Positions 46,457-58,443 of a stretch of DNA of 64,000 bases are shown here, piece by piece. The position numbers and the translations under genes are program-made. The notes under the pieces were generated by a model that was not told the DNA's origin, ran no database searches, and worked only from the letters and a program-made list of their open reading frames with translations. The stretch comes from Methyloligella halotolerans (GTDB taxonomy: Bacteria > Pseudomonadota > Alphaproteobacteria > Rhizobiales > Methyloligellaceae): the NCBI RefSeq assembly GCF_001708935.1, contig NZ_MASI01000002.1, positions 248,001 through 312,000 of the forward strand, in the 5' to 3' direction. Position 1 is the first letter of the stretch, and each line of letters opens with the position of its first letter.

Positions 46457-48502
46457 ATGACAGACGCTACACCCCATAACCGCCTTGGCGCGGAAACCAG
46501 CCCGTATCTGCTGCAGCATCAGGACAATCCTGTCCACTGGTGGCCGTGGGGCGACGACGCGCTGACTCACGCCAAGGAGACGGGCAAACCCATCCTCCTG
46601 TCGGTCGGCTACGCGGCCTGCCATTGGTGCCACGTCATGGCCCATGAGAGCTTCGAGGACGACCAGGTCGCCGCGGTCATGAACCAGCTCTTCGTCAACA
46701 TCAAGGTCGACCGCGAGGAGCGGCCGGACGTCGATACGGTCTACATGACAGCGCTGCATCAGCTCGGCGAGCAGGGGGGCTGGCCACTCACGATGTTCCT
46801 CACACCCGACGGCGAGCCATTCTGGGGCGGAACGTACTTTCCGAAGGAGCCGCGTTTCGGCCGGCCCGGCTTCACCCATGTGCTGAAGGAAATCGCCCGC
46901 ATCTATTCGGAGGAGCCCGATAAGATCCGGCAGAATGCCGACGCCCTCAAACAGCGTCTGCAGCCGACCGCGCCCCAGAAGGCGGGCGCGCCGAACGAAC
47001 CGCTGCTGGAGGACCTATCCAGCCGGTTCGCGCAGGCGGTGGATCCGGAGAATGGCGGGTTGCAGGGCGCGCCGAAATTTCCGCAGGTCTCGTTCTTCTC
47101 ATTCCTCTGGCGGACGGGTCTCCGCTACGGCAACGACCAGTCCCTCGCCGCCGTCCGGCTTACCCTCGACCATATTGCGCAAGGCGGGATCTACGATCAT
47201 CTCGGCGGCGGCTTCGCTCGCTACACGGTCGACGACAAATGGCTCGTGCCGCATTTCGAAAAGATGCTGTACGACAACGCGCTCCTGCTCGACCTCATGA
47301 CGGAAGCCTGGCGCGAAACGAAGTCGCCGCTCTATGCCGCGCGGATCGCCGAGACGATCGGCTGGCTGCAGCGCGAGATGACCGTCGACGGGGGCGGTTT
47401 CGCCGCCTCGCTTGATGCGGACAGCGAAGGCGAGGAGGGCAGGTTCTACGTCTGGACCAAGGACGAAATCGAAGAGGCGCTGGAGCTGGAAGAGGCGGTG
47501 CTGTTTTGCGGCGTGTACGATGTCCGCGTCGGCGGAAACTGGGAGGGCAAATCGATCCTCAATCGCCTCGACGCCATCGAGCCCATGGAAGGAGACGTGG
47601 AAGCGAAGCTCGCCGAGATACGCGCAAAGCTCTTCGCCAAACGCTCCGAGCGGGTACGGCCCGGCTTCGACGATAAGGTGCTCGCCGATTGGAACGGACT
47701 GATGATCGCGAGCCTAGCGCGGGCTGGAGAGGCGTTCGGGAAGGATGCTTGGATCGATGCGGCCAAGCGAGCCTTTCATTTCGTGTGCGAGAAGATGGAG
47801 ATCGACGGGCGTCTGCTGCACGCCTATCGGGACGGCAAGGCGAAGGCCCCGGCAGCGGCGACCGACTACGCCAATATGATCGGCGCCGCTCTGGCGCTGG
47901 CGTCAGTGACGGGCGAGACCGAGTATCTCGACCGGGCGAGAGGGTGGGTCGATGTGCTTGACCGCCACTACTGGGCCGACGAGATGGCCGGTTACTATTT
48001 CGCCGCAGACGATACGACCGATCTGATCGTGCGCCCGCTCAACGCCCATGACGACGCGACGCCGAACGCCAACCCGACAATGATCGGAAACCTCATGGCG
48101 CTCTATCTGTGGACCGGCGAGGAGCGTTACCGGGAGCGGGCGGAAGCGATCCTGAATTTCTTCTCCGGCGCCGCCGCCCAGAACGCCGTCGCCCATGCCG
48201 GTCTTCTGACGGCCACGATCGATGCGATGGCGCCGGCGCATGTTGTCCTTGTGGAGCCGGAGCCCGGGAGCGCAAGTGGCTTTCGCGATGCGCTGCGGGC
48301 GGTCTCTCTGCCAGGTGCGGTGGTGCAAACCGTCGGCGAGGATGCCGCGCTGCCGGAGAGCTCGCCAGCCCACGGAAAGACGGCGGTCGATGGAAAGCCG
48401 ACCGCCTATGTCTGCGTCGGTCCGCTCTGCTCGCCGCTGGTCACGGAGCCTGCGAAGCTTGTCGAGGCCATCAAGACGGCTCGCGAAGTGCGGCCGGTCT
48501 AG
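46457..48502 (+). CDS. Thioredoxin-domain protein of the YyaL/SSP411 (DUF255) family
   Basis: 681-residue cytoplasmic protein. The N-terminal thioredoxin-like domain (about 1-160) carries CHWC in [18 protein letters not shown], with the family opening [21 protein letters not shown]. The rest is an alpha/alpha-toroid related to N-acylglucosamine epimerases ([51 protein letters not shown]). The biochemical role is unresolved. Divergent from mnmE and tail-to-tail with the chemoreceptor gene (2-base gap). Confidence 0.93.
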   Translation: MTDATPHNRLGAETSPYLLQHQDNPVHWWPWGDDALTHAKETGKPILLSVGYAACHWCHVMAHESFEDDQVAAVMNQLFVNIKVDREERPDVDTVYMTALHQLGEQGGWPLTMFLTPDGEPFWGGTYFPKEPRFGRPGFTHVLKEIARIYSEEPDKIRQNADALKQRLQPTAPQKAGAPNEPLLEDLSSRFAQAVDPENGGLQGAPKFPQVSFFSFLWRTGLRYGNDQSLAAVRLTLDHIAQGGIYDHLGGGFARYTVDDKWLVPHFEKMLYDNALLLDLMTEAWRETKSPLYAARIAETIGWLQREMTVDGGGFAASLDADSEGEEGRFYVWTKDEIEEALELEEAVLFCGVYDVRVGGNWEGKSILNRLDAIEPMEGDVEAKLAEIRAKLFAKRSERVRPGFDDKVLADWNGLMIASLARAGEAFGKDAWIDAAKRAFHFVCEKMEIDGRLLHAYRDGKAKAPAAATDYANMIGAALALASVTGETEYLDRARGWVDVLDRHYWADEMAGYYFAADDTTDLIVRPLNAHDDATPNANPTMIGNLMALYLWTGEERYRERAEAILNFFSGAAAQNAVAHAGLLTATIDAMAPAHVVLVEPEPGSASGFRDALRAVSLPGAVVQTVGEDAALPESSPAHGKTAVDGKPTAYVCVGPLCSPLVTEPAKLVEAIKTAREVRPV

Positions 48503-48504
48503 GT

Positions 48505-50862
48505 TCAGCCGGCCAGCGCCAGGGGAGCTGCTTCGGTCTTTCGAGAGGGCGTGCGTCTCGTATCGGTCAGGAGCCATGGGCTCCAGGGGCGGGGGTTCAA
48601 CAGGCCCTCGCTGTGCCAGACGGGAACGATGCGGGCGTCCGACGTCATGCGGCCGATGAAGCCCGGCTTGTGGAGGTGGTGGTTGGTCTCGTCCATGACG
48701 ACCTCGTAACCGCTGGGCGCCAAGAGCCGCATTCCAGAAAGGGAATCGCGCACGGACGCCGTGTCGGTCGTGCCGGCTTTCTCGACCGCCTTGGTCCAGA
48801 GATGGAAGCCGATCCAGGTCGCTTCCATGGGATCGTCGGTGACGACGTTCGGCGCACCGCAGAAGCGGCGCCAGTCATTCACGAAGCGCCGGTTCTCGGC
48901 CGAGTCGATCTCGTGCAGGTAATTCCATGCCGCGAGGTGACCGGAGAGCTCAGGTCCCGCGAGAGCCGGCAGCTCCGCTTCGCCGATCGACAGAGTCATG
49001 GCGGGGATCGACGCGGCCGTCACGCCCTGCTCGGCAAGCTCCCTGAAGAGATAGATGTTCGCATCGCCGCTCACCGTCGTCACGATCGCCGCATCGCCCG
49101 CCGCACCGAAGGACTTGATCCAGGCGACGGTGTCTTCCCAGTTCCGATGATTGAACGGCGTGTAGTGCTCGGCGATGGCGCTCTGCTTGATGCCCTTCGA
49201 ATGGAGATAGGCGGTGAGGATCGCGTTGGTCGTGCGCGGATAGATGGTTTCGGTACCGAGCAGGAAGAAGCGCTGCTTGCCTTGGGACAAGAGGTAGTCG
49301 ACGGCCGGGATCGCCTGCTGCTGCGGCGTGGCGCCGGTGTAGAAGATGTTGGACGATTCCTCCTCGCCCTCATACTGGCTCGGATAGAAGAGGAGGCTGT
49401 CGAGGGACTCGACCACCGGCAGAACTTCTTTCCGCGAAGCCGACGTCCAGCAGCCGAAGATGGCCGCCACGCCATGTTCCTCGATGAGCGTCTTGGCCTG
49501 CTCGGCATATCGCTTGGGCTCGGAGCGCGGGTCCATGATCACCGCCTCGAGAGGCCGGCCGAGCACGCCGCCCTCGGCGTTGCATTTCTCGATCATCATG
49601 ACGAGCAGTTCCTGGAGCGGCCGCTCGCTGGCCGTCATGGTCCCGGAGAGGGAATGCAGAATGCCGATCTTGATGGCCCCGCTCTCCAGGTCGGCGAAAT
49701 AGCGGCCCACGGTCGAGACCAGACCTTGAGACTGTCCAATAAGATCCTTGGCCGTTCCAATGACCTTCTGGCTGGCATTGTCGACATGGCCGACGGCGGC
49801 GCCGATCCCGGGAAGCGCATTTGCGATCTGGCGGGCCACGCCGCTCGCGTGACTGGCAACCTCGTCAAGCTCGGCGGTCTGCTCTTCGAGGACCTCCCGG
49901 AGGAGCGCGTTCGCATCGTTGATACGGCCGACACTTCCCGTGACCTGACCCAGCGCCGCGGCGGTCTCCTCCACCGCGCCCTGGATGTCACGAACTTGCG
50001 CGGAGATGTCGTTGGTCGCCTGGGCGGTCTGGGTGGCGAGGCGCTTCACGTCGTTGGCCACCACGGCGAAGCCCTTGCCCGCTTCGCCCGAGCGCACCGC
50101 CTCGATGGAGGCGTTCAGGGCCAGGAGCGAGGTCTGCCGCGCAATGGTCTGGATGAGACCTACGACCTCCCCGATGCGGGTTGCAGCCTGGGCAAGACTG
50201 CGTACCGTCTCGTCCGCCTTCGCGATATCGCCTACCGCGCGCTGGCTCACCTCTCGGGACTCGGCGACGTCTCCAGCCGAAAGCCGCATGCGGTGGAGGA
50301 TCTCCCGGGCCGCGACGCCCAGAGCATGAACGTCCGCGCCCGCCGTGGCGGCAGAACGGGTTGCGGCCTCCACTTGCTCGTGCATATGGCGGTTCTGGGT
50401 GGAGAGCTCGGCAGCGGTGTGGCCGATGTGATCGATTCCCTGGTTGAACGCCAAGGTGACCTGATCGACGGTGGAGCGAAACTGATGCGTGAAGAAGCTG
50501 CGGCCCGCATAATGGAGGCGTGCTTCCGCTTCCCGCCTCCGCTGATCGACCACGCGGGCGTCCGCTTCGTGAGCGGCCGCTCTGAGATTGGCGATGGCCT
50601 TCGAGAGGTCGTCGAGGGGTCCGGGCGGCTGGTTGGGAATTTCTGCATAGCGATCGCCGGCGGCCGCTCTTTCGGTCGCCATCGCCACGATCCTAAGGCG
50701 ACGGCTGATCGCCCAGCCGGCCAACAGCGCGCCAGAGGCCGAGCCGACAAATCCCAAGACGATACCGCCCGATTGGGTGCCCAGCACGGCGACGAGCGCC
50801 GCTCCCAAGATCGGCAGCGGGATCCACCAGCCCGGCCGCTCGCTTCGCAGGTCGTAACGCAT
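48505..50862 (-). CDS. Chemoreceptor with C-terminal UrtA/AmiC-like ligand-binding domain
   Basis: 785-residue fusion. Two hydrophobic segments at about 12-55 ([36 protein letters not shown]) are followed by a HAMP-like stretch. Next is an MCP signalling domain with its hairpin tip at about 240-285 ([33 protein letters not shown]). From about 395 comes a full periplasmic-binding-type domain like the urea-binding UrtA/AmiC ([51 protein letters not shown]-like [16 protein letters not shown]). No signal peptide or membrane segment precedes that domain, so it should be cytoplasmic. ATG 50862 has GGGAG 6-7 bases upstream. Confidence 0.9.
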   Translation of the reverse strand: MRYDLRSERPGWWIPLPILGAALVAVLGTQSGGIVLGFVGSASGALLAGWAISRRLRIVAMATERAAAGDRYAEIPNQPPGPLDDLSKAIANLRAAAHEADARVVDQRRREAEARLHYAGRSFFTHQFRSTVDQVTLAFNQGIDHIGHTAAELSTQNRHMHEQVEAATRSAATAGADVHALGVAAREILHRMRLSAGDVAESREVSQRAVGDIAKADETVRSLAQAATRIGEVVGLIQTIARQTSLLALNASIEAVRSGEAGKGFAVVANDVKRLATQTAQATNDISAQVRDIQGAVEETAAALGQVTGSVGRINDANALLREVLEEQTAELDEVASHASGVARQIANALPGIGAAVGHVDNASQKVIGTAKDLIGQSQGLVSTVGRYFADLESGAIKIGILHSLSGTMTASERPLQELLVMMIEKCNAEGGVLGRPLEAVIMDPRSEPKRYAEQAKTLIEEHGVAAIFGCWTSASRKEVLPVVESLDSLLFYPSQYEGEEESSNIFYTGATPQQQAIPAVDYLLSQGKQRFFLLGTETIYPRTTNAILTAYLHSKGIKQSAIAEHYTPFNHRNWEDTVAWIKSFGAAGDAAIVTTVSGDANIYLFRELAEQGVTAASIPAMTLSIGEAELPALAGPELSGHLAAWNYLHEIDSAENRRFVNDWRRFCGAPNVVTDDPMEATWIGFHLWTKAVEKAGTTDTASVRDSLSGMRLLAPSGYEVVMDETNHHLHKPGFIGRMTSDARIVPVWHSEGLLNPRPWSPWLLTDTRRTPSRKTEAAPLALAG

Positions 50863-51115
50863 ATTTTCTCCCATAGCGTCACGCACAGGCTAGTGCACCA
50901 GACCTTGCGGAGTTCTTACGTCCGTACCCTTTCGACTGACTATATATTGATCAATCGTGCCTATCTCTTGATCACTTCCGTATTCGCTGTGATCTTCACC
51001 ATAGTACTCAAGATTAAACTGCGACATTCTGTTCCTCAACGGGCGAAACACCACACGAATACCAGGATTTCACCCTGACTTTCCATGGGTCGGCGTGTCG
51101 AAAGAGACGTTTTGG
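50863..51115. other. Gap between the chemoreceptor gene and the rho terminator
   Basis: About 250 bases, AT-rich for this window. It includes two TGATCA-type segments (near 50948 and 50970). It probably holds the promoter of the minus-strand chemoreceptor gene. No gene is supported. Confidence 0.5.
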
Positions 51116-51152
51116 CAAGAAAAAAGGCGGGTCGGCCCAAAGCCGTCCGCCT
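51116..51152 (-). terminator. Intrinsic terminator of rho
   Basis: On the minus strand GGCGGACGGC / GCCGACCCGCC form a near-perfect stem around TTTGG, followed by TTTTTT. It lies about 60 bases after the rho stop codon. Confidence 0.8.
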
Positions 51153-51212
51153 TCTGCGCTCGGTTGTTCCAGGCCCTTCCCCGCATAGCGGGAGGGCAGG
51201 AAATATTCCGGA

Positions 51213-52469
51213 TTAGGTGTTCATGGAATCGAAGAACTCGTCGTTGCTCTTCGTCTGCTTCAGCTTGTCGAGCAGGAACTCGATGGCGTCCTGCGTTCCC
51301 ATGGGGTTCAGGATGCGGCGAAGCACATACATCTTCTTGAGCTGCTGCGGCGGCACGAGGAGCTCTTCCTTGCGGGTGCCGGAGCGGGCGATATCGATGG
51401 CGGGGAAGACGCGCTTGTCGGCCACCTTGCGGTCGAGGACGATTTCGGAGTTACCCGTGCCCTTGAACTCTTCGAAGATGACTTCGTCCATGCGGCTGCC
51501 GGTATCGATCAGCGCCGTCGCGATGATGGTCAGCGATCCGCCCTCTTCGATATTGCGCGCCGCGCCGAAGAAGCGCTTCGGGCGCTGCAGGGCGTTGGCA
51601 TCGACGCCGCCGGTCAGCACCTTGCCGGAAGACGGAACGACGGTGTTGTAGGCGCGGCCGAGGCGGGTGATCGAATCCAGCAGGATCACCACGTCCCGCT
51701 TGTGCTCGACCAGGCGTTTCGCCTTCTCGATGACCATCTCGGCGACCTGGACATGGCGGGATGCCGGCTCGTCGAAGGTGGAGGAGACCACCTCGCCGTT
51801 CACCGACCGCTGCATGTCGGTCACTTCTTCCGGCCGCTCGTCGATGAGCAGTACGATCAGGTAGCATTCCGGATGATTGGCGGTGATCGAATGGGCGATG
51901 TTCTGGAGGATCACCGTCTTACCGGTACGCGGCTGAGCCACGATGAGGCCGCGCTGGCCCTTCCCCAGGGGCGCCACGATATCGGTGACGCGCCCCGTCA
52001 TGTCTTTCCGGGTGGGATCGTCCACTTCCATCTGCAGCCACTCATCCGGATAGAGCGGGGTCAGGTTGTCGAAGTGGATCTTGTGGCGCTGCTTGTCGGG
52101 CTCCTCGAAATTGATCGTGTTGACCTTGAGCAGCGCGAAATAACGCTCGCCTTCCTTGGGGCTCCGGATCTGCCCTTCTACCGTGTCGCCGGTTCGTAGG
52201 CCGAACCGGCGGATCTGGGAGGGCGAGACATAGATGTCGTCGGGGCCCGCAAGATAGTTCACGTCCGGGGAGCGCAAGAAACCGAAGCCGTCCTGCAGGA
52301 CCTCGACCACGCCGGTGCCGGTGATGTCCACGTCGCGGGCTGCGAGCTGCTTGAGGATCGCGAACATCAGCTCCTGCTTACGCATCGAGCTCGCGTTTTC
52401 GACCTCAACCTCCTCAGCGAAGCTCAGAAGCTCGGTGGGGGTCTTTGCTTTCAAATCTTGCAGCTTCAT
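51213..52469 (-). CDS. rho: Transcription termination factor Rho
   Basis: 418-residue hexameric RNA helicase. The N-terminal helical and cold-shock-like RNA-binding domains contain [20 protein letters not shown] and [22 protein letters not shown]. The ATPase has P-loop [15 protein letters not shown], Walker [17 protein letters not shown] and the Q-loop/R-loop region [25 protein letters not shown] 52469 is preferred over 52478. Preceded by a leader of about 300 bases. Confidence 0.98.
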   Translation of the reverse strand: MKLQDLKAKTPTELLSFAEEVEVENASSMRKQELMFAILKQLAARDVDITGTGVVEVLQDGFGFLRSPDVNYLAGPDDIYVSPSQIRRFGLRTGDTVEGQIRSPKEGERYFALLKVNTINFEEPDKQRHKIHFDNLTPLYPDEWLQMEVDDPTRKDMTGRVTDIVAPLGKGQRGLIVAQPRTGKTVILQNIAHSITANHPECYLIVLLIDERPEEVTDMQRSVNGEVVSSTFDEPASRHVQVAEMVIEKAKRLVEHKRDVVILLDSITRLGRAYNTVVPSSGKVLTGGVDANALQRPKRFFGAARNIEEGGSLTIIATALIDTGSRMDEVIFEEFKGTGNSEIVLDRKVADKRVFPAIDIARSGTRKEELLVPPQQLKKMYVLRRILNPMGTQDAIEFLLDKLKQTKSNDEFFDSMNT

Positions 52470-52772
52470 TTCCTGCATGCGCTGCTAACTCCAAGGGAAG
52501 CGGTAAGTGGTTCTGGGAGGTGACACCTTGTGGAAGGAGGAATCCGAGTTCGATCCCAAGTGTCGCGGTAGGAAAGGAATTGACCTTAAGCGGGAAAAGC
52601 AGGTCTGGCGCCTGCACCGCTCCGGAAAACCCGATTTTTCTTGAAATTTCCGGGTTGGATAACGTGGCCCCGGATCGGATGCGAGTCGCGTTATAGCAGA
52701 GTTTATCCCATTCGGGAACAGGTTTGCGGCGTGCAGGGCCTCAAAAGACCCGGATGGGCTGCAATTTTCGCC
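52470..52772. other. rho leader and hemJ-rho intergenic region
   Basis: About 300 bases without a gene, transcribed with rho on the minus strand. A possible minus-strand -10 (TATAAC) sits near 52694. Long rho leaders are common and often involved in autoregulation, but no specific structure is claimed. Confidence 0.4.
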
Positions 52773-53201
52773 CTAGAACGGCTTCACGATCACCAAGATG
52801 ACGATCAGCACCATGAGGACGGTCGGGACCTCGTTGGCGATCCGGTAGAATTTCGGCGAGCGCGTGTTCTCGTCATTGGCGAACTGCCGTGTCCACTTGC
52901 CCAGGATGCCCGTGTAGGCGGACATCAGGATCACCAGGGTCAGCTTCGCGTGAAACCAGTAATCCCGGGACCAGTCGATCACGTAGTAGACGAGGATGAG
53001 GCCGAGGATCCACGAGGCGATCATCGCCGGATTGATGATGTAGCGGTAGAGCCGCTTCTCCATGACCTTGAAGGTCTCGGATTGGGGCGAGCCGGCGCCG
53101 GCCTCCGCGTGATAGACGAAGAGCCGGGGCAGATAGAGGAGCCCCGCCATCCAGGCGATGATGGCGATGACGTGGAAGGCCTTGATGTAGGCGATCAGCA
53201 T
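52773..53201 (-). CDS. hemJ: Protoporphyrinogen oxidase HemJ
   Basis: 142-residue integral membrane protein with four predicted helices; converts protoporphyrinogen IX to protoporphyrin IX in heme synthesis. Conserved features are AYIKAFHVIAIIAWMAGLLYLPRLFVYH (invariant His) and KRLYRYIINPAMIASWILG, then WFHAKLTLVILMSAYTG. It lies next to hemE, the usual alphaproteobacterial hemE-hemJ-rho order. Confidence 0.95.
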   Translation of the reverse strand: MLIAYIKAFHVIAIIAWMAGLLYLPRLFVYHAEAGAGSPQSETFKVMEKRLYRYIINPAMIASWILGLILVYYVIDWSRDYWFHAKLTLVILMSAYTGILGKWTRQFANDENTRSPKFYRIANEVPTVLMVLIVILVIVKPF

Positions 53202-53276
53202 CGGGATCCCAGTCGCTGTTGCCGTCGGTCGTACGAAGCGGAAGACCGTGATTCCCCCGCCGTGCGAGCCATAGGC

Positions 53277-54320
<1,044 letters not shown>

Positions 54321-54744
54321 GGCTTTCCTTAAACTAAGAGAGAGAAAGATTCTCTTAGATTGCTTCTTCTTCTTTTAGGCTGGGGGTTGCGCACATTCCG
54401 CTTCGTCCCCGGAGTATTAACGCCAGGCTGCACAAGCGGCCGGGTCGAACCGTGACGGCTGCAAGACGCTTGTGGACAGGCGGGGCGGTGTTCGCACGAA
54501 AATTGCCGCTTTGCCAAGCCTCCGGGGGCTTGAGGATGGTGTTGAAGAGTCCCGGTGCGGGATGTGGACCTGTCCTGTGGGGATATGGGGAGCGAAAATC
54601 GCTTTTTCAGACTCGGGAAAACCGACACAAATTTTCCACGTATGCGAATCTGTGAACAAATCTGCGGGCAAGTGATGAGCGAGTTTGGACGCTTTCGGAC
54701 GACCGGCTCATTGTTCCGGAGTCGTTAGACAGTTATCCAAAGAT
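54321..54744. other. Candidate chromosomal replication origin (oriC)
   Basis: 424 non-coding bases between divergent hemE and the PPSR/DUF299 gene, the same place as the origin in Caulobacter and Rickettsia. DnaA-box-like 9-mers (consensus TTATCCACA): TTATCCAAA at 54733 (8/9), CTGTCCACA on the minus strand at 54471, TTTTCCACG at 54632 and TTGTTCACA on the minus strand at 54651 (each 7/9), plus weaker ones near 54563 and 54576. An AT-rich inverted repeat CTAAGAGA/TCTCTTAG lies at 54334-54358. Genes on both sides point away from it. Confidence 0.75.
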
Positions 54745-55584
54745 ATGAACACGGATATCCCGACCCGCTTCCATCTCCACATGGTGTCCGACGCGACCGG
54801 CGAGACCCTGGTCGCCATCTCGAAGGCGGCCCGGGTGCAGTACTCCCAGTTTCGGGCGGTGGAGCATGTGCACTCCCTCGTCCGGACGCGTCGCGAGCTC
54901 GACAGGGTGTTGCGGGATATCGAGGCGATGCCCGGTATCGTGCTCTATACCCTGGTCAACCGGGAGCATATCGATGCGCTCGAAGAAACCTGCCGCCGAG
55001 TAAACGTGCCCTGCGTGCCGGCGCTGCTTCCCATTCTCCAGGTTCTGGAATCCTATCTCGGCACGCCGTCGACACCGTCGGTGGGGGCGCAGCACGCCCT
55101 CGATGCGGATTACTTCCGCCGCATCGAGGCGCTGAACTTCTCCATGATGCATGACGACGGCAATCTGCCGCCGCGGCTCGACGATGCGGATATCGTGCTG
55201 GTGGGGATCAGCCGGACGTCGAAGACGCCGACCTCAATCTATCTCGCCAATCGCGGGTTCAAGACGGCGAACGTGCCGCTGGTGCGCGGGATACCCCTGC
55301 CGCCCCAGCTGGAGAGCGTGAAACGTGCCCTGGTGGTCGGTTTGATCGCCTCGGCCGACCGGATCGCCCAAGTCCGTCACAATCGGGTGCTAGAGCATTT
55401 TAAATCCCATGTAGAAGATTATGTGGACCGCGATGCGATCGCCGCAGAGATCGCCGAGACCAAGCAGATCTGCGCGCGCCATCGCTGGCCCATCATCGAT
55501 GTGACGCGGCGGTCGATCGAAGAGACCGCGGCGGCCATCCTGAGACTTTATGACGACCGCGAAGATCCGGTGCTCGAAGCATGA
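54745..55584 (+). CDS. Pyruvate, water dikinase regulatory protein (PPSR, DUF299)
   Basis: 279-residue bifunctional kinase/pyrophosphorylase family (DUF299) that phosphorylates and reactivates PEP synthase or pyruvate phosphate dikinase. Visible are [20 protein letters not shown] at the N-terminus and the P-loop-like [21 protein letters not shown]. Also present is [17 protein letters not shown] 54745 follows the last DnaA-like box. This gene (RP001 homologue in Rickettsia) marks origins in alphaproteobacteria. It overlaps maf by 4 bases. Confidence 0.93.
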   Translation: MNTDIPTRFHLHMVSDATGETLVAISKAARVQYSQFRAVEHVHSLVRTRRELDRVLRDIEAMPGIVLYTLVNREHIDALEETCRRVNVPCVPALLPILQVLESYLGTPSTPSVGAQHALDADYFRRIEALNFSMMHDDGNLPPRLDDADIVLVGISRTSKTPTSIYLANRGFKTANVPLVRGIPLPPQLESVKRALVVGLIASADRIAQVRHNRVLEHFKSHVEDYVDRDAIAAEIAETKQICARHRWPIIDVTRRSIEETAAAILRLYDDREDPVLEA

Positions 55585-56204
55585 CCTCCTTCCTACAGAA
55601 TAATCGCCCGCCTCTCATTCTCGCCTCCTCCAGCCAGACCCGCGCCAAGCTGATCGAGGCGGCGGGGCTGAATGTCGTTCTCCAGGCGCCGGGGTTGGAC
55701 GAAGCGGCGATGCGCGAGGCTATCAGCGGCGAGGAATTGCTGCGTCCGGGCGACGTGGCCGAGGTCCTGGCGCGGGCGAAGGCGGAAGCGATCAGCGATC
55801 TGGCCAAGGAAGCCTACGTGATCGGCGGCGATCAGGTGCTGGCGCTGGGCGATCAGATCATCGGCAAGTCGGACGATATGGAAGACGCCCGCCGGCTTCT
55901 GCTCGATCTTTCGGGCAAAACCCATGAGCTGCATACTTCGGTGGCGCTGGCCAAGGACGGCGAAGCCGTCTGGGCCTATACGGATGTGGCGCGGCTGACG
56001 ATGCGGACCCTCAGCCCGGAATTCATCGGGCGGTATCTGGCGGCGGCCGGCGAGCAGGTGCTGGGATCGGTGGGGGCTTACCAGCTCGAGTTCCTCGGCG
56101 TTCAGCTGTTCGAAAAGGTCGAAGGGAATTACTTCTCGATCCTCGGCCTGCCGCTGCTGCCTCTCCTGGCGGAGCTTCGCGCGCGCAACGTGATCGAGGG
56201 ATGA
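55581..56204 (+). CDS. maf: Nucleoside triphosphate pyrophosphatase, Maf family
   Basis: 207-residue house-cleaning pyrophosphatase acting on non-canonical nucleotides. Motifs: [19 protein letters not shown], the catalytic region [38 protein letters not shown], and [36 protein letters not shown]. The start overlaps the PPSR stop (ATGA), so translation is coupled. Confidence 0.94.
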   Translation: MTSFLQNNRPPLILASSSQTRAKLIEAAGLNVVLQAPGLDEAAMREAISGEELLRPGDVAEVLARAKAEAISDLAKEAYVIGGDQVLALGDQIIGKSDDMEDARRLLLDLSGKTHELHTSVALAKDGEAVWAYTDVARLTMRTLSPEFIGRYLAAAGEQVLGSVGAYQLEFLGVQLFEKVEGNYFSILGLPLLPLLAELRARNVIEG

Positions 56205-56214
56205 CCGGTCCGGT

Positions 56215-57053
56215 ATGATCAAAGCTTGCGTTATCGGATGGCCAATCGAGCATTCCCGCTCACCGATGATCCACGGATATTGGCTGCAGGACTACCGCAT
56301 CGACGGCGACTACGAGAAGATCGCCGTACCGCCCGAGGAGCTGGAGCGGTTCCTGTCCACGCTGAGGGCGCAGGGCTTTGCGGGATGCAACGTCACGCTG
56401 CCCCACAAGGAAGAGGCGCTTCGGCTTTCGGCAAACGCCCATCCTGCGGCGCGGGCCATCGGTGCGGCGAATACGTTGTGGTTCACCTCCGACGGGCGAT
56501 TGCAGGCGGACAACACGGACGCCTACGGATTCATGACCCATCTCAAGGCTTCGGCACCGGCGCTTAAGCTGAAGGGCGCGACGGCCGTCATCCTTGGAGC
56601 GGGCGGTGCGGCCCGCGCCATTATATATGGGCTGCAGCAGGCGGGCGTGGCGCACATCGTGATCGCCAACCGCACGAAAGCTCGCGCCGGAGCTTGGCGG
56701 AAAGCTTCGGCGAGATGCTCGAGACGGTTGCGTGGGACGAGGCAGCGAGCGCTATCGCGGCGTGCGATCTTCTGGTCAACACGACGAGCCTTGGCATGAT
56801 TGGACAGCCGCCGCTCGAACTCGCGCTCGACGCCTTGCCGAGCCATGCGGTCGTAGCGGACATTGTCTATACGCCGCTTGAGACCCCGCTCCTGGCGGAG
56901 GCCCGCCGGAGGGGCAATGTGGGGGTCGATGGGCTCGGCATGCTGCTGCATCAGGCCGTGCCGGGGTTCGAACGCTGGTTCGGCGTGCGGCCCGAGGTGA
57001 CGCCGGAACTCCGGGCGATGGTGGTCGCCGATCTGCAATCCGGGCAAAATTGA
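56215..57053 (+). pseudogene. aroE: Shikimate dehydrogenase AroE, one -1 frameshift
   Basis: NADP-dependent shikimate dehydrogenase, expected 279 residues. Frame 1 from ATG 56215 has IGWPIEHSRSPMIHGYWL, NVTLPHKEEAL, ADNTDAYGF and the Rossmann [18 protein letters not shown], ending at [12 protein letters not shown]. Frame 2 continues [39 protein letters not shown] and [17 protein letters not shown]. One base (probably C) is missing at about 56693. The stop overlaps the coaE start. A sequencing error is likely since both halves are complete. Confidence 0.9.
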
Positions 57054-57679
57054 TGCTGGTGATCGGACTGACAGGTTCTATCGGTATGGGAAAGACCACG
57101 ACGGCGGCCTGTTTCGCCGAGCGGGGCATTCCCGTCTGCAATGCCGACCGGATCGTGCACGATCTCTATGAGGGAGAAGCGGTCGCCGAAATTGAGGCCG
57201 CCTTTCCCGGCGTGGCGCCGGGGGGCACGGTCAATCGCGGGCTCCTGGCCAAGCAGGTTTCCGGAAACCCGGGAAAACTGCGGGAGCTGGAGGCGATCAT
57301 CCATCCGCTGGTCGTGAAGCGCGAACTCGAGTTTCTGCGCGAGGAGGAGGCGCGGGGTGCCGAGATGGTGCTGCTCGAAATTCCCCTTCTTTACGAGGCC
57401 GGCGCGGAGGTTCGTGTCGATGCGGTGGTTGTGGTCAGCGCGCCGTCGGAGGCCCAGCGGGAACGGGTGCTTGCACGGCCGGGCATGAGCGAGGAAAAGT
57501 TTGAGGCGCTGCTCGCCAGGCAGATGCCCGATTCGGAAAAGCGCTCACGGGCCGACTTCGTTGTGGACACGGGCGGTAGCCTGGAAGACGTGGCGCGTCA
57601 GGTCGATAAGGTGATCGACGATTTGCGCGGCCGCGAGGGCGCGGTTTGGGAGAAGCTGCGGGGGCGGCTGGAGAGCTAG
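57053..57679 (+). CDS. coaE: Dephospho-CoA kinase
   Basis: 208-residue P-loop kinase for the last step of coenzyme A synthesis. P-loop: IGLTGSIGMGKTTTAACF; then GIPVCNADRIVHDLY (catalytic Asp), ELEAIIHPLV and MVLLEIPLLYEAG. The ATG at 57053 overlaps the aroE stop codon, giving the aroE-coaE-dnaQ run typical of alphaproteobacteria. Confidence 0.96.
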   Translation: MLVIGLTGSIGMGKTTTAACFAERGIPVCNADRIVHDLYEGEAVAEIEAAFPGVAPGGTVNRGLLAKQVSGNPGKLRELEAIIHPLVVKRELEFLREEEARGAEMVLLEIPLLYEAGAEVRVDAVVVVSAPSEAQRERVLARPGMSEEKFEALLARQMPDSEKRSRADFVVDTGGSLEDVARQVDKVIDDLRGREGAVWEKLRGRLES

Positions 57680-57698
57680 ATTTTCAGCGGGACGATTT

Positions 57699-58388
57699 AT
57701 GCGCGAGATCATTCTCGATACGGAAACGACGGGTCTTAAGCCGGCGGACGGGCACAGGATCGTCGAGGTCGGCTGCATCGAGCTTCTGAACTGCATCCCG
57801 ACGGGGCGCGAGTGGCATCGCTTCATCAACCCCGAGCGGGACATGCCGGACGAGGCCTATCGGGTGCATGGGCTTTCGGCGGATTTCCTGTCCGACAAGC
57901 CGCTGTTTCTCGACGTGGCGGACGAGCTACTCGAATTCGTCGAAGGCGCCCGGCTGATCATGCACAACGCGCCGTTCGACTTCGCCTTTCTCAACGCTGA
58001 GTTCGAGCGCTGCGAGCGGATGCTGCTGGCGTGGGAGAATGTCGTGGATTCGCTCGCCCTGGCGCGGCGGCGGCATCCCGGATCGCCGGCAAGCCTCGAT
58101 GCGCTATGCAAGCGCTACGGGGTCGATCTCTCCGCCCGCGAGAAGCATCACGGTGCTCTCGTCGACTGCAAGCTGCTCGCCTCGGTCTATGTGGAGCTGG
58201 TCGGCGGACATCAGGCCAGGCTTGAGCTTGCCGTGAGCAGCGGTGAGGAGAGTCCGATCGGCGGCATCGCACCGGTTGCGACCGCAAGACCTGCGCCGCT
58301 GCCGTCGCGGCTCAGCGCAGGCGAAGCGCAGGCCCATGCCGCCTTTATCGAGACGCTCGGCGAAAACGCCCTCTGGAACCGGCTCTAG
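57699..58388 (+). CDS. dnaQ: DNA polymerase III subunit epsilon
   Basis: 229-residue proofreading 3'-5' exonuclease of the replicase. DEDDh motifs: Exo I EIILDTETTGLKPADGHRI, Exo II region LIMHNAPFDFAFLNAEF and Exo III KHHGALVDCKLLASVYVEL. The C-terminal 50 residues, expected to contact the polymerase subunit, are variable. Downstream of coaE by 19 bases; convergent with secB. Confidence 0.96.
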   Translation: MREIILDTETTGLKPADGHRIVEVGCIELLNCIPTGREWHRFINPERDMPDEAYRVHGLSADFLSDKPLFLDVADELLEFVEGARLIMHNAPFDFAFLNAEFERCERMLLAWENVVDSLALARRRHPGSPASLDALCKRYGVDLSAREKHHGALVDCKLLASVYVELVGGHQARLELAVSSGEESPIGGIAPVATARPAPLPSRLSAGEAQAHAAFIETLGENALWNRL

Positions 58389-58443
58389 TCCGGTCTTCCG
58401 AAGCGAGACGCTCGCGACCGGCCGCAGATTTGCAGTCAGGGGC

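Noticed and set aside
48109..51078. A 989-codon open frame on the plus strand
   Set aside because: It is antisense to the chemoreceptor gene and the end of the DUF255 gene; its composition is Arg/Gly/Ala-rich and matches no family, a typical shadow frame in GC-rich DNA.
52541..52570. T-loop-like GAGTTCGATCCCAAG suggesting a tRNA
   Set aside because: The flanking five bases do not pair and there is no acceptor, D or anticodon arm.
54334..54358. CTAAGAGA/TCTCTTAG dyad as an intrinsic terminator
   Set aside because: The stem is AT-rich and lies upstream of both divergent genes rather than after a gene; kept only as part of the candidate origin.
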